A DNA stretch of 64,000 nucleotides from Tsukamurella pseudospumae (GTDB taxonomy: Bacteria; Actinomycetota; Actinomycetes; Mycobacteriales; Mycobacteriaceae). Of this stretch, positions 54,452-63,547 are shown in pieces (the stretch's first letter is position 1; each line of letters starts with the position of its first letter). A program made the position numbers and the translations under genes. Below the pieces are notes generated by a model. The model saw only the letters and a program-made list of their open reading frames with translations, did not search any database and was not told the DNA's origin. The stretch covers positions 186,001 through 250,000 of the forward strand of contig NZ_LSRE01000050.1 of NCBI RefSeq assembly GCF_001575205.1, given 5' to 3'.

Positions 54452-54525
54452 CCGGCCACTCTAAAGCAGGCCCCACCCGGCCTTCAAATCCCAGGTGGGA
54501 GAGGTGACGAACCCGGAACCCGGGT

Positions 54526-55824
54526 TCAGCGCGAGAGCAGGCCCCAGTCCTCGAGGCCCTCGTACAGCGGCACCTCCAGTGCGAGCGCCGAGACGCGGGC
54601 GCGCAGCGCGGCCGTGTCGGCCGCCTTGCCCTGCGCGAGCGCGGTGCCGATGATGTCGGCGACCTCGGTGAACTCCTTGTCGCCGAAGCCGCGGCTGGCG
54701 AGCGCGGCGGTGCCGATGCGCAGGCCGGAGGTGACCATCGGCGGGCGCGGGTCGAAGGGCACGGCGTTGCGGTTGACGGTGATGCCCACCTCGTGCAGGA
54801 GGTCCTCGGCCTGCTGCCCGTCCAGGTCGCTGTTGCGCAGATCGACGAGGACCAGGTGCACGTCGGTGCCGCCGGTGAGCACGGTGACGCCGGCATCGGC
54901 CACGTCCTTGCCGTTCAGTCGCTCGGCGAGGATCCGCGCACCGTCGAGCGTGCGCTGCTGCTTCTCGCGGAACTCCTCCGTGCCCGCGACCTTGAGCGCG
55001 ACGGCCTTGGCGGCGATCACGTGCATCAGCGGGCCGCCCTGCTGGCCGGGGAAGACCGCGGAGTTGAGCTTCTTCGCCCACTCCTGCTTGGCCAGGATGA
55101 TGCCGGAGCGCGGGCCGCCGAGGGTCTTGTGCACGGTGCTGGACACGACATCGGCGTGCGGGACCGGGCTCGGGTGCAGGCCCGCGGCGACGAGGCCGGC
55201 GAAGTGCGCCATGTCGACCCAGAGGTGGGCGCCCACCTCGTCGGCGATGGAACGGAAGGCGGCGAAGTCGAGGTGGCGCGGGTACGCGGACCAGCCGGCG
55301 ACGATCACCTTCGGCTTGGAGTCCAGCGCGATCTTGCGCACCTCGTCCATGTCGACCCGGTGGTCCTCCTTGGACACGCCGTAGAAGACGTTCTCGTAGA
55401 GCTTGCCGGAGAAGTTCAGGCGCATGCCGTGGGTGAGATGGCCGCCGTGCGCGAGGTCGAGGCCCATCAGCGTCTCGCCCGGCTCCATGAGCGCCTGCAG
55501 GACCGCGGCGTTCGCCTGCGCGCCCGAGTGCGGCTGGACGTTCGCGAACTCGGCGCCGAACAGCTCCTTGGCCCGGTTCCGGGCCAGATCCTCCACGACA
55601 TCGACGTACTCGCAGCCGCCGTAGTAGCGGCGACCCGGGTAGCCCTCGGCGTACTTGTTGGTGAGAACCGAGCCCTGGGCCTGCAGCACCGCACGCGGCA
55701 CGAAGTTCTCGGAGGCGATCATCTCCAGCGTGTCCCGCTGGCGCGCGAGCTCGCCGTTCATGGCGGCCGCGACCTCGGGATCGAGTTCGGCCAGGGACGC
55801 GGAGTTCACGCTGGAATCGCTCAT
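54526..55824 (-). CDS. glyA: Serine hydroxymethyltransferase
   Basis: A 432-residue PLP enzyme (serine + THF to glycine + methylene-THF), the main source of one-carbon units. Hallmarks: [38 protein letters not shown] (about 36-73), the PLP-lysine segment [17 protein letters not shown] (Lys in STVHKTLGG) and [15 protein letters not shown]. The length is standard. It is the second gene of the run DUF885-glyA-desA2 and sits 30 bp after the DUF885 gene. Confidence 0.97.
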   Translation of the reverse strand: MSDSSVNSASLAELDPEVAAAMNGELARQRDTLEMIASENFVPRAVLQAQGSVLTNKYAEGYPGRRYYGGCEYVDVVEDLARNRAKELFGAEFANVQPHSGAQANAAVLQALMEPGETLMGLDLAHGGHLTHGMRLNFSGKLYENVFYGVSKEDHRVDMDEVRKIALDSKPKVIVAGWSAYPRHLDFAAFRSIADEVGAHLWVDMAHFAGLVAAGLHPSPVPHADVVSSTVHKTLGGPRSGIILAKQEWAKKLNSAVFPGQQGGPLMHVIAAKAVALKVAGTEEFREKQQRTLDGARILAERLNGKDVADAGVTVLTGGTDVHLVLVDLRNSDLDGQQAEDLLHEVGITVNRNAVPFDPRPPMVTSGLRIGTAALASRGFGDKEFTEVADIIGTALAQGKAADTAALRARVSALALEVPLYEGLEDWGLLSR

Positions 55825-55854
55825 GCGGTCATCCTAGTTCGAGGGTCGGCGATC

Positions 55855-57084
55855 TCACGCGGCGGCCGCCATCTCCCGCCGCAGCGCCGACGGGGTGAGG
55901 GGCTCGTCGAGCAGACGGCCGAACCGATCCAGTCGCGCCGCCCCCGGCTCCGCCTCGTCGAGCCACGCGCCGAGCAGCGCGTAGCCCTCGACATAGGTCG
56001 AGATGTAGGCCCGCCAGAGCGGCGACCCCACGAACCGCAGCGCCTGCCGCGCGCTGTTCTCCGCCATCAGCCCCCAGCGCTGCAGGTACGCGGCCACGGC
56101 GTCCTCCCCCGCGTTCCGGTCGTGCAGCAGCAGGGCCGCATCCTGGCGCACGTGGAGCAGCCCCGACGATGCCGCCGCGATCCGTTCGGCGAGGTCCCCG
56201 TCGAAGGACAGGCCCAGGTCGGCGTAGATCTCCTGCGCCCAGCGGCCCCAGCCGGGCCCGATCGCTGCGCCGAGCGCGTGGTCGGCGAGGCCCTCGGCCA
56301 TGAGGCACTGCGGGGTGTTGACGAGGAAGATCGTCTGCTCCGGCTGCTGCGCTCCGCTCTCGGGGGACGCGACCAGTAGTTGCTCCTTGCGGCAGTGCTC
56401 GGTGTGGTGGCCGGGGTAGGCCTCGTGCGCGATGAGGTGCGGCAGCGACGACAAGTACTGCGGCAGGTCACCGTTCACGGCGACCCGCGATCGGTAGTCG
56501 CCGAGGTAGTAGTTGAAACCGGACCAGGGCTTGTCGTGCTCGATCTCGAAGGCCACGGTCTCGGCCTCCGGCAGCGGGTACCGCCCGCGCACGACATCGC
56601 GCAGCGCGCCGGCGAGCGCGTCCACCACCTCGGGCACGCGCTCCGTCGGGACCGCGAACCGCTCGCGCTGCGCCTGCATGCGGGGCTGCAGGGGGCCGGT
56701 GCCGGGAAGCAGCTCGTCGAGCTTCGCGTGCGCCGCCTCGTAGTCGGCGGTGTCTCCCATCGCGATGTCCACGTCGAAGTAGGCCTTGACCTCGTCGACG
56801 AAGCCGATCGGCGCACCGTCGAACTTGTGGGCCGAGCATTCGAGCGCGGAGACGTGCCCGACGAGGAACTCGCGCCGTGCCGGACTCAGGGAGGTGTCGG
56901 TGGCCAGGTCGCGCAGGAGCGCGCGGGCCTCGTCGGCGAGACGGGCCGGTTCGGGGGCGTCGTCGGCCTCCACGGCCCGACGGTGCGCCGGGTCACCGAA
57001 GTACGCGTCGACGAATCCTGATTCGATGCGGTCGAACCGCAAGCCGAGCCGCAGGTAGCGGTCAGTGAGACTGAGCTCGTCCAT
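55855..57084 (-). CDS. DUF885 metallopeptidase-like protein
   Basis: A 409-residue member of DUF885 (gluzincin-like). The zinc-binding HEAYPGHHTEH (His, Glu, His, about 221-231) matches the HExxH pattern, and the downstream acidic EGLADHAL (about 252-259) gives the third ligand region. There is no signal peptide, so it is cytoplasmic. Peptidase activity is predicted only from the motif. ATG 57084 is used; the extra 13 codons upstream have no conserved features. It is divergent from coaA (57135), 50 bp away. Confidence 0.85.
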   Translation of the reverse strand: MDELSLTDRYLRLGLRFDRIESGFVDAYFGDPAHRRAVEADDAPEPARLADEARALLRDLATDTSLSPARREFLVGHVSALECSAHKFDGAPIGFVDEVKAYFDVDIAMGDTADYEAAHAKLDELLPGTGPLQPRMQAQRERFAVPTERVPEVVDALAGALRDVVRGRYPLPEAETVAFEIEHDKPWSGFNYYLGDYRSRVAVNGDLPQYLSSLPHLIAHEAYPGHHTEHCRKEQLLVASPESGAQQPEQTIFLVNTPQCLMAEGLADHALGAAIGPGWGRWAQEIYADLGLSFDGDLAERIAAASSGLLHVRQDAALLLHDRNAGEDAVAAYLQRWGLMAENSARQALRFVGSPLWRAYISTYVEGYALLGAWLDEAEPGAARLDRFGRLLDEPLTPSALRREMAAAA

Positions 57085-57134
57085 ACATGCCAGACTAGGG
57101 ATATGCCTTCCCCGGTGTGTCACGGAGTCGCCGC

Positions 57135-58058
57135 GTGAGCGAGCCGAGTCCGTACATCGAGATGGACCGAGCGCAGTGGCGGGAACTGCGGCAGTCCACC
57201 CCGCTCTCGCTCACCGAGGACGACCTGTCCCACCTGCGCGGCCTGGGCGAACAGGTCGACCTGGCCGAGGTCGCCGAGGTCTACCTGCCGGTCTCGCGTC
57301 TGATCCACCTGCAGGTCGCGGCACGGCAGCGCCTGTACGCGGCCACCGCGACCTTCCTCGGGGAGCAGCGGCACGACGCGCAGGTGCCCTTCGTGATCGG
57401 CGTCGCCGGGTCGGTGGCGGTCGGCAAGTCGACGACCGCACGCGTGCTGCAGGCGCTGCTGGCGCGCTGGGACTCGCACCCGCGGGTGGACCTGGTGACC
57501 ACCGACGGCTTCCTCTACCCCACGGCCGAGCTCGAGCGGCGCGGCATCATGCACCGCAAGGGCTTCCCGGAGTCCTACGACCGGCGGGCGCTGCTGCGCT
57601 TCGTGACCACGGTGAAATCGGGCGCGCAGGACGCGACCGCACCGATGTACTCGCACCAGCTCTACGACATCGTGCCCGGCGAGACCATCCACGTCCGGCG
57701 GCCCGACATCCTCATCGTCGAGGGGCTCAACGTGCTGCAGACCGGGCCGCGGCTGATGGTCTCGGACCTGTTCGACTTCTCGGTGTACGTGGACGCGCGG
57801 ATCGAGGACATCGAGCGCTGGTACGTCGATCGGTTCCTGTCGATGCGGACGACCTCGTTCGCCGATCCGTCCTCGCACTTCCACCACTACTCGGGACTGT
57901 CCGACGTGGAGGCCCGGGACCGCGCCGAGGGCATCTGGGCGGGCATCAACCGCCCCAACCTCGTGCAGAACATCCTGCCCACCCGGCCGCGCGCAACCCT
58001 GGTGCTGCGCAAGGACTCCGATCACTCCATCAACCGGGTGCGCCTGCGCAAGCTCTGA
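57135..58058 (+). CDS. coaA: Type I pantothenate kinase
   Basis: A 307-residue bacterial (prokaryotic type I) pantothenate kinase: the first committed step of coenzyme A synthesis, feedback-inhibited by CoA. Walker A is [12 protein letters not shown] (about 89-100), then [37 protein letters not shown] and the C-terminal [40 protein letters not shown] 57135 has GGAG 7 nt upstream and aligns with the mycobacterial N-terminus (SEPSPY); a GTG at 57117 is the alternative. Its stop lies 9 bp from the convergent isoprenyl transferase. Confidence 0.97.
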   Translation: MSEPSPYIEMDRAQWRELRQSTPLSLTEDDLSHLRGLGEQVDLAEVAEVYLPVSRLIHLQVAARQRLYAATATFLGEQRHDAQVPFVIGVAGSVAVGKSTTARVLQALLARWDSHPRVDLVTTDGFLYPTAELERRGIMHRKGFPESYDRRALLRFVTTVKSGAQDATAPMYSHQLYDIVPGETIHVRRPDILIVEGLNVLQTGPRLMVSDLFDFSVYVDARIEDIERWYVDRFLSMRTTSFADPSSHFHHYSGLSDVEARDRAEGIWAGINRPNLVQNILPTRPRATLVLRKDSDHSINRVRLRKL

Positions 58059-58067
58059 CGATGCGGC

Positions 58068-58898
58068 TCAGGCCCCGAAGCGACGGTGCCGGGCGGCGTA
58101 GTCGCGCAGCGCGCGCAGGAAGTCGACGCGCCGGAATTCGGGCCAGTAGGCCTCGGTGAACCAGATCTCGCTGTAGGCGCTCTGCCACAGCAGGAATCCG
58201 GAGAGCCGCTGCTCCCCGGACGTACGGATCACGAGGTCCGGGTCGGGCTGGCCCTTCGTGTACAGGTGCTGGTCGATCCCCTCGACGGTGACCGCGTCCA
58301 CCAGTTCCTCGGCCGACATCCCTGCCGCCAGCCGATCCTTGAGCAGCGACTGGACGGCGTCGACGATCTCCTTGCGGCCGCCGTACCCGACCGCCACGTT
58401 GACGTGGGTGCCGGTGCGGCCCTTGGTCCCCTCGGCGGCGGCGGTGAGCCGGCGCGCGGCGTCGGAGGGCAGCAGGTCCATCGCGCCGACGATCTTCACC
58501 GACCAGTTCTTGTCGGGGCCGGAGATCTCCTCCACGACATCGGTGATGATCTCCAGCAACGCGGACAGCTCGTCGGGGTCGCGCTGCAGGTTCTCGGTGG
58601 AGAGCAGGTAGATGGTCGCGAGCTCGATACCGGCCTCGTCGCACCACTCGAGCATCTCGGCGATCTTCTTGGCACCCATGCGGTAGCCGTGGCTGACATC
58701 GGAGAACCCGGCGGCGCGGGCCCAGCGTCGGTTGCCGTCGCAGAGCACGGCGACGTGCCGGGGACGTTGCGCGCCGTCGCGGTACGCGTGCGCCAGCTCC
58801 GTGGCCAGCCTGCGCTCGTAGATCGCGTACACGGGGGACGCGATCGTCCGGGCAGGCCCGGACGGCAGCGACACTGGCAGTTTCGGGACGCTCACCAC
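58068..58898 (-). CDS. Short-chain Z-isoprenyl diphosphate synthase (Rv1086-type)
   Basis: A 276-residue cis-prenyltransferase. The conserved motifs are HVAVLCDGNRRWARAAGF (about 47-64), STENLQRDPDELSALLEIITDVVEEI (about 100-125), HVNVAVGYGGRKEI and PDLVIRTSGEQRLSGFLLWQSAYSE. It most resembles the mycobacterial (2Z,6E)-farnesyl diphosphate synthase, which feeds decaprenyl phosphate and cell-wall synthesis, rather than long-chain UppS. Product length is inferred from that similarity. Position beside coaA also matches. Confidence 0.9.
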   Translation of the reverse strand: MVSVPKLPVSLPSGPARTIASPVYAIYERRLATELAHAYRDGAQRPRHVAVLCDGNRRWARAAGFSDVSHGYRMGAKKIAEMLEWCDEAGIELATIYLLSTENLQRDPDELSALLEIITDVVEEISGPDKNWSVKIVGAMDLLPSDAARRLTAAAEGTKGRTGTHVNVAVGYGGRKEIVDAVQSLLKDRLAAGMSAEELVDAVTVEGIDQHLYTKGQPDPDLVIRTSGEQRLSGFLLWQSAYSEIWFTEAYWPEFRRVDFLRALRDYAARHRRFGA

Positions 58899-58940
58899 GC
58901 GTGCAAGACTACGCCGCGCGACCTGTGCGACAGCTGAGGT

Positions 58941-59726
58941 TCAGCCGTGGGCGGCGTAGATCGCCTCCGCGAGCTCGGTGCGCAGCGCCTGGAACTCGGG
59001 CGTCGCCGTCACCGACGGGTCGCGGACGGTGTCGGGCCCGTCGCCGGGCAGCTCGACCTTCCGGTCGATCACGATGCGGCCCGGGCGGGCGCTCATCACC
59101 AGCACGCGGGTACTGAGGAACACCGCCTCCTCCACCGAGTGGGTGATGAACACGATCGTCTTGCCCGCCTCGCGCCAGATCCGCAGCAGATCCACCTGCA
59201 GCCGCTCGCGCGTCAGCGCGTCGAGCGCGCCGTAGGGCTCGTCCATCAGGACGATCGCCGGGTCGTTGACCAGGACGCGGGCGATCTGCGCGCGCTGCTG
59301 CATGCCGCCGGAGAGCTCGTAGGGCCGCTTGTCGCCGAAATCGCCGAGCCCCACCAGGTCCAGCATCTTCTGCGCCCGCTCGCGGCGCTGCGTCTTACCG
59401 ACCCCGCTGACCTTGGGTCCGAACTCGACGTTGCCGCGCACCGTCAGCCAGGGGTACAGGGTCGGGGCCTGGAAGACCACACCCCGGTCGGCCGACGGTG
59501 CCGTGACCCGTTCGCCGCCGACCTCGACGACGCCGGCCGTCGGGTCCTCGAAGCCCGCGACCAGGCGCAGCAGAGTCGTCTTGCCGCAGCCCGAGGGCCC
59601 GACGATGGAGACGAACTCCCCCGGCTCGACGGTGAGGTCCGTGGGCTGCAGCGCGACGGTCTGCCCGCTGGCGGTGTCGTAGGTCTTGCCGACGCCCGTG
59701 AGTTGGACGCGTTCGGTGCCGCTCAT
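58941..59726 (-). CDS. TauB/SsuB-type ABC transporter ATP-binding protein
   Basis: A 261-residue nucleotide-binding protein. Walker A VGPSGCGKTT (about 44-53), Q-loop, signature LSGGMQQRAQIARVLV (about 140-155), Walker B IVLMDEPYGALDA (about 160-172) and the switch His in ITHSVEEAVFLS. Its start overlaps the binding-protein stop by ATGA (59723-59726). It is the last gene in the permease-binding protein-ATPase operon for an organic sulfur or nitrogen anion. Confidence 0.92.
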   Translation of the reverse strand: MSGTERVQLTGVGKTYDTASGQTVALQPTDLTVEPGEFVSIVGPSGCGKTTLLRLVAGFEDPTAGVVEVGGERVTAPSADRGVVFQAPTLYPWLTVRGNVEFGPKVSGVGKTQRRERAQKMLDLVGLGDFGDKRPYELSGGMQQRAQIARVLVNDPAIVLMDEPYGALDALTRERLQVDLLRIWREAGKTIVFITHSVEEAVFLSTRVLVMSARPGRIVIDRKVELPGDGPDTVRDPSVTATPEFQALRTELAEAIYAAHG

Positions 59727-60777
59727 TTCGCCTCCTGTGCCGCGGTCGCGGACACGCCGTCGGTGTAGTGCTGCGCCGGCCCGACGCCCTGGACCTGCCC
59801 CTGCTGGAGCAGGAACTCGGCCGTCTTGCGGATGTCGGCACCCAGCTGGCCGCCGAGGTGATCGGGGCCGGCCTGGGTCTTGGCGTCGAAGTAGGCGTAC
59901 CCTTGACCTGCGTGAGCACCTGGTCCAGTGGTACGCCGAGCTGGCCGGCGATGTGTTCGGCGGCCTTGTTCGGGTCGGTGTTCAGCAGGTTCGCCGCCCA
60001 GCCCTGCGCCGCGGTCCAGATCTTCAGGAAGGCCGGGTTGTCGCGCACGAAGTCGCTGCGCGCGCCCTCGAGGTCGTAGGTGGGCGCGCCCTGTTCGGCG
60101 ACCTTCGCGCTGTCGGTGAGGACCGTGCCCTTGAGCTGACTGAGAGTGGGTTCCCAGATGTAGGTCGCGTCGATCTGCCCGCCGCCCCAGGCACCGCGGA
60201 TGGCGTCGGGGGCCAGGTTGATGACCTGCGCGTCGGTGACGCCGGCCTTGTCGAGCGCCGTCAGCAGGCTGTAGTGGGCGGTGGAGGCGAAGGGCACCGC
60301 GATCCGCTTGCCGTGCAGGTCGGCGACGCTCTTGATGCCGTCGCCGCGGGCGACGAGCGACTCCGCCGCCCCGATCCGATCCTGGATCCAGATCACCTTC
60401 ATGTCGATATCGAGCGGGGCGCTGAGTGCTTTCGCCGCGGGCGCGCTGCCGAGCAGTCCGACGTCGAGGCTGTTCGCTCCGAAGGCCTGGATGACATCGC
60501 CGCCGGAGGCGAACTTGCTCCACACGACGTTCACGTTGGGCATGCACGTCTTGAGCAGGCTGGTGTCCTTGACGATCAGGTCACCGTTCGGGATCTCCTG
60601 CCAACCGATCCGGACGGTGCCGCGCACCGTCGGATCCGGGGCGACGGGGCACGGGGTGCTCCCGCCGATCGACCGGGACTGTTCGGCCCTGCCGGACTCC
60701 ACGATGCAACCGGAGGCCAGCAGCCCGACGGTGCCGACCACGAGCGCCGTGCGCGCCAGGCGCGTGAGGCGGTTCAT
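59723..60777 (-). pseudogene. TauA-type substrate-binding lipoprotein with an apparent one-base frameshift
   Basis: A lipoprotein signal (LLASGC, Cys24) and a NitT/TauT-type ligand-binding domain (TVRIGWQEIPNGDLIV, ANSLDVGLLGSAPAAKAL, GKRIAVPFASTAHYSLLTALDKAGV, GGQIDATYIWEPTLSQL) run in one frame to residue 293. Continuity is then lost at about 59900-59902. The minus strand reads AAGGGTAC; one more G (AAGGGGTAC) would give a smooth continuation YAYFDAKTQAGPDHLGGQLG... to the stop at 59723. Without it the frame runs into unrelated sequence. This is a G-run contraction, a sequencing error or a real null mutation. Both stop/start overlaps with neighbours are intact. Confidence 0.85.
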
Positions 60778-61634
60778 GCCTTCCCCTTCCACGGGACGGC
60801 CAGCAGGCCGATCCACTTGATGAGCGAGTCCAGCAGGAGCGCGGTGATGCCGATGACGATGATGCAGGCGATGGTCAGGGGCGTGTTGAGCTGCTGGCCG
60901 GCGAGGTAGGCGAGGCCGCCGATGCCGGGGATGCCGTTGTTGAGCTCGGCCGCGACGACGGTGGTCCAGGCGAACCCCACGGCGATGCGGATGCCGTTGA
61001 TGACCTCGGGCAGCGTGGCCGGGACGATGACGCCGCGAATGGTCTGCAGGCGGTTGGCGCCGAGCGCGCGGGCGGCGTTGATCTGATCGACGCTGACGCC
61101 CTGGACGCCGTTGACCGTGGAGATCGCGATGGCGGGGAACGCGGCGAGGAAGAGCAGCCAGATCTTGGACGTGTCGCCGATGCCGAACCACACGATGAGC
61201 AGGCCGATGTAGCCGAGCGGGGGCAGCGCGCGGAGGAAGTTCAGGTAGGGCTCGATGATCGTGTTGATCGTCTTCGAGGTACCCATCGCGAAGCCGAGGA
61301 TCGGGCCCACGACAATGGCGGCGCCCACGCCGGCGAAGATCCTCTGCAGGCTGGCGACCAGGTGCTCCCAGAGGAAGTAGTTCTGCTCGCCGAGCACCTC
61401 GCGCGGCACGCCCGGCGCTACCTGGTGCCACGTGCTGGCGCGGACGGCGGCGTCCCACACGGACTTCGGCGTGGGTAGGAACTTCTCGTCGATCAGGTGC
61501 AGAGCGCTGATCAGCCACCAGACCGCGACGAACACGACGAGGGCGACGATGCGGACGAGCCACGCGCGGACCGTCTGCGGCAGCGGTTCGATGACGGCGT
61601 TCTTCACCCGCAGCAGCGGGGGCTCTCCGGCCAT
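60774..61634 (-). CDS. TauC/SsuC-type ABC transporter permease
   Basis: A 286-residue inner-membrane permease with six predicted helices. The EAA-type cytoplasmic loop is ARALGANRLQTIRGVIVPATLPEVINGIRIAVGFAWTTVVAAEL (about 185-230), which contacts the ATPase. The first helix follows AWLVRIVALVVFVAVWWLISALH. Its stop overlaps the start of the binding-protein gene (ATGA, 60774-60777). It is the first gene of the operon. Substrate: probably a sulfonate, taurine or nitrate-like anion. Confidence 0.9.
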   Translation of the reverse strand: MAGEPPLLRVKNAVIEPLPQTVRAWLVRIVALVVFVAVWWLISALHLIDEKFLPTPKSVWDAAVRASTWHQVAPGVPREVLGEQNYFLWEHLVASLQRIFAGVGAAIVVGPILGFAMGTSKTINTIIEPYLNFLRALPPLGYIGLLIVWFGIGDTSKIWLLFLAAFPAIAISTVNGVQGVSVDQINAARALGANRLQTIRGVIVPATLPEVINGIRIAVGFAWTTVVAAELNNGIPGIGGLAYLAGQQLNTPLTIACIIVIGITALLLDSLIKWIGLLAVPWKGKA

Positions 61635-61724
61635 GGATTCCTCTCCGGTGCCCTGTCGGGCACACGAACAGTTGACCCTGTCAGGAGAAGGTTCGCACGG
61701 GAACCGTTCGAATCTCGCTGATCG

Positions 61725-62477
61725 TTAGGTCCTCCGGTGCACGTTCCGAGCGGCTACCTGGTCCCGGGGCATGATCTGGATCGAGTCGATGTTCACGTGC
61801 GGCGGGCGCGTAACGGTCCAGGTCACGGCGTCGGCGATGTCATCGGCGGTGAGGTTGTCGACGCCCTCGTAGATCTTGTCGGCCGCCGCCCGATCCCCAC
61901 CGAGGCGGACCACGGAGAACTCGGTCTCCACGAGGCCCGGGTCGATCTCGATGACGCGGATCGGCTCGCCCTTGAGTTCCAGGCGCAGCACGCGGGTGAC
62001 GGCGCGGGCGCCGTGCTTGGCGGCGTTGTACCCCGCGCCGGTCTCGTACGCCTCCAGGGCGGCCACGGAGCCGATCGTCACGACGGAGGCCGCCGGGGAC
62101 GCCCGCAGCTTCGGCAGCAGTGCCTGCGTGACCCGGAGGATCGAGAGCACGTTGATGTCGTACATCCGCGACCAGTCGGCCTCGTCGGCCGTCTCGATGC
62201 GGTCGACGCCGAGCGCGCCACCGGCGTTGTTGACCAGCACGTCGACCTTCTCGATCGCGCCGGCGAAGGCCGTCACGGAGGCGGGGGCCGAGACGTCCAG
62301 CGGCAGGGCCGTGACGATCCGCTCGGGATGCTGGGCCTCGAGGTCGGCCTTGAGCTGCTCCAGCCGCTCGAGCCGACGAGCCCCGATCACGACGTCGAAT
62401 CCCGCGCGCACGAGGTGCCGCGCCGTGGCGGCCCCGATCCCGCTGCTCGCTCCGGTGACGACGGCGATCTCGGCCAT
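61725..62477 (-). CDS. Short-chain dehydrogenase/reductase (SDR)
   Basis: A 250-residue classical SDR. NAD(P) motif VVTGASSGIGAATARHL (about 5-21), NNAGGALGV (about 87-95), catalytic Ser in IGSVAA (about 138-143) and YNAAKHGARAVTRVLR (Tyr154, Lys158). Substrate specificity is not apparent; similar proteins include YdfG-type serine/3-hydroxy acid dehydrogenases. It stands alone, divergent from the EamA gene (62612). Confidence 0.9.
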   Translation of the reverse strand: MAEIAVVTGASSGIGAATARHLVRAGFDVVIGARRLERLEQLKADLEAQHPERIVTALPLDVSAPASVTAFAGAIEKVDVLVNNAGGALGVDRIETADEADWSRMYDINVLSILRVTQALLPKLRASPAASVVTIGSVAALEAYETGAGYNAAKHGARAVTRVLRLELKGEPIRVIEIDPGLVETEFSVVRLGGDRAAADKIYEGVDNLTADDIADAVTWTVTRPPHVNIDSIQIMPRDQVAARNVHRRT

Positions 62478-62611
62478 GGGTTCTCCTGCATCTCGATCGG
62501 TACGGGTGAACCATCACCGTATCGCCGAGCGCTGCGGACCGCCCGGCCGAGGCGGAACGACGCGACCGATTCCCGCCAGCGCCGGACGACGGGGAGCGGT
62601 GGAATCGGTAC

Positions 62612-63547
62612 ATGCGCACCATCCCGTTGCAGTTCGCGGCCCTCGCTCTCGCGTGGGGATCCAGCTTCCTGTTCATCAAGGAGGGGCTCGCCGGCCTCTC
62701 CCCCGCCCAGGTCACCACCGCCCGCATGACGATCGGGGCACTCACGCTGTTCGTGGTCGCGGTCGTCGTGCGGGCGCCGCTGATCCGGGACCTGCGGGCC
62801 GTGGCGCACATCGGCGTCGTCTCGATCACGCTGTGCGTGCTGCCCTTCACCCTGTTCGGCTGGGCGGAGCAGCGGATCGACTCGAGCCTCGCGAGCATCT
62901 TCAACGCGACCACGCCGCTGATGACGGTGCTGGTGACGTGCGTGGCCCTCAGGTCCGAGCGGCCGACGCGGAACCAGCTGCTGGGGCTGGGAATCGGCTT
63001 CGCGGGCGTCCTCGTCGTGCTCGCACCGTGGGCGTTAGGCGGCTCAGGTTCGGTGTCCGGACAACTCGCCTGCCTCGCGGCGACGGCGAGCTACGGCGTC
63101 GCCTTCGTCTACCTGCGGCGATTCGTCACCCCGTTGCAGCTGCCCGCGGCCTCGGTCGCGCTGTACCAAGTGGGCATGGGCGCGGTCGTGATCGACGCGG
63201 GCGTGCTCCTCGCCGATCGTCATCACGCAACGGCGTCTCCGCGGGTGGTGCTGGCCATGCTCGCACTCGGCGCGTTCGGGACGGGCCTCGCGTACGTGTG
63301 GAACACGAACATCGTCGCCGAATGGGGCGCCGCGGCGGGCGCGTCCGTGACCTACCTGACGCCGGTCGTCGGTGTGCTCCTGGGTGTCACGGTGCTCGAC
63401 GAACGGCCCGCGTGGCACCAGCCGGTCGGCGGCCTCGTGGTGCTCGCGGGGATCGTGCTCAGTCGCCGGGGCGCGGCGCCAGCCCCACGTCCACCCGGTG
63501 GTGCTCCAGGTCGTGCAGCGCGTACGTCGCGAACGATTCGACGGTGA
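62612..63547 (+). CDS. EamA/DMT-family exporter
   Basis: A 311-residue drug/metabolite transporter with ten helices in two EamA repeats (IPLQFAALALAWGSSFLFIKEGL start; second repeat LACLAATASYGVAFVYLRRFV). The conserved WGSSF and the ATTPLMTVLVTC segment are typical. The last 25 residues (RRGAAPAPRPPGGAPGRAARTSRTIRR) are read over the convergent DinB-like gene (89-bp overlap) and are probably of little functional weight. It exports amino acids or other metabolites; exact substrate unknown. Confidence 0.88.
   Translation: MRTIPLQFAALALAWGSSFLFIKEGLAGLSPAQVTTARMTIGALTLFVVAVVVRAPLIRDLRAVAHIGVVSITLCVLPFTLFGWAEQRIDSSLASIFNATTPLMTVLVTCVALRSERPTRNQLLGLGIGFAGVLVVLAPWALGGSGSVSGQLACLAATASYGVAFVYLRRFVTPLQLPAASVALYQVGMGAVVIDAGVLLADRHHATASPRVVLAMLALGAFGTGLAYVWNTNIVAEWGAAAGASVTYLTPVVGVLLGVTVLDERPAWHQPVGGLVVLAGIVLSRRGAAPAPRPPGGAPGRAARTSRTIRR

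Noticed and set aside
54516-54527. GAACCCGGGTTC palindrome at the glyA stop as a terminator
   Set aside because: No loop and no T-run; it overlaps the stop codon, and the stretch to desA2 shows no other strong stem.
59395-61665. A single 756-codon leftward frame joining permease, binding protein and ATPase
   Set aside because: It is in frame with the binding protein only to 59900 and covers the permease and ATPase in the wrong frames; it is produced by the frameshift, not a fusion protein.
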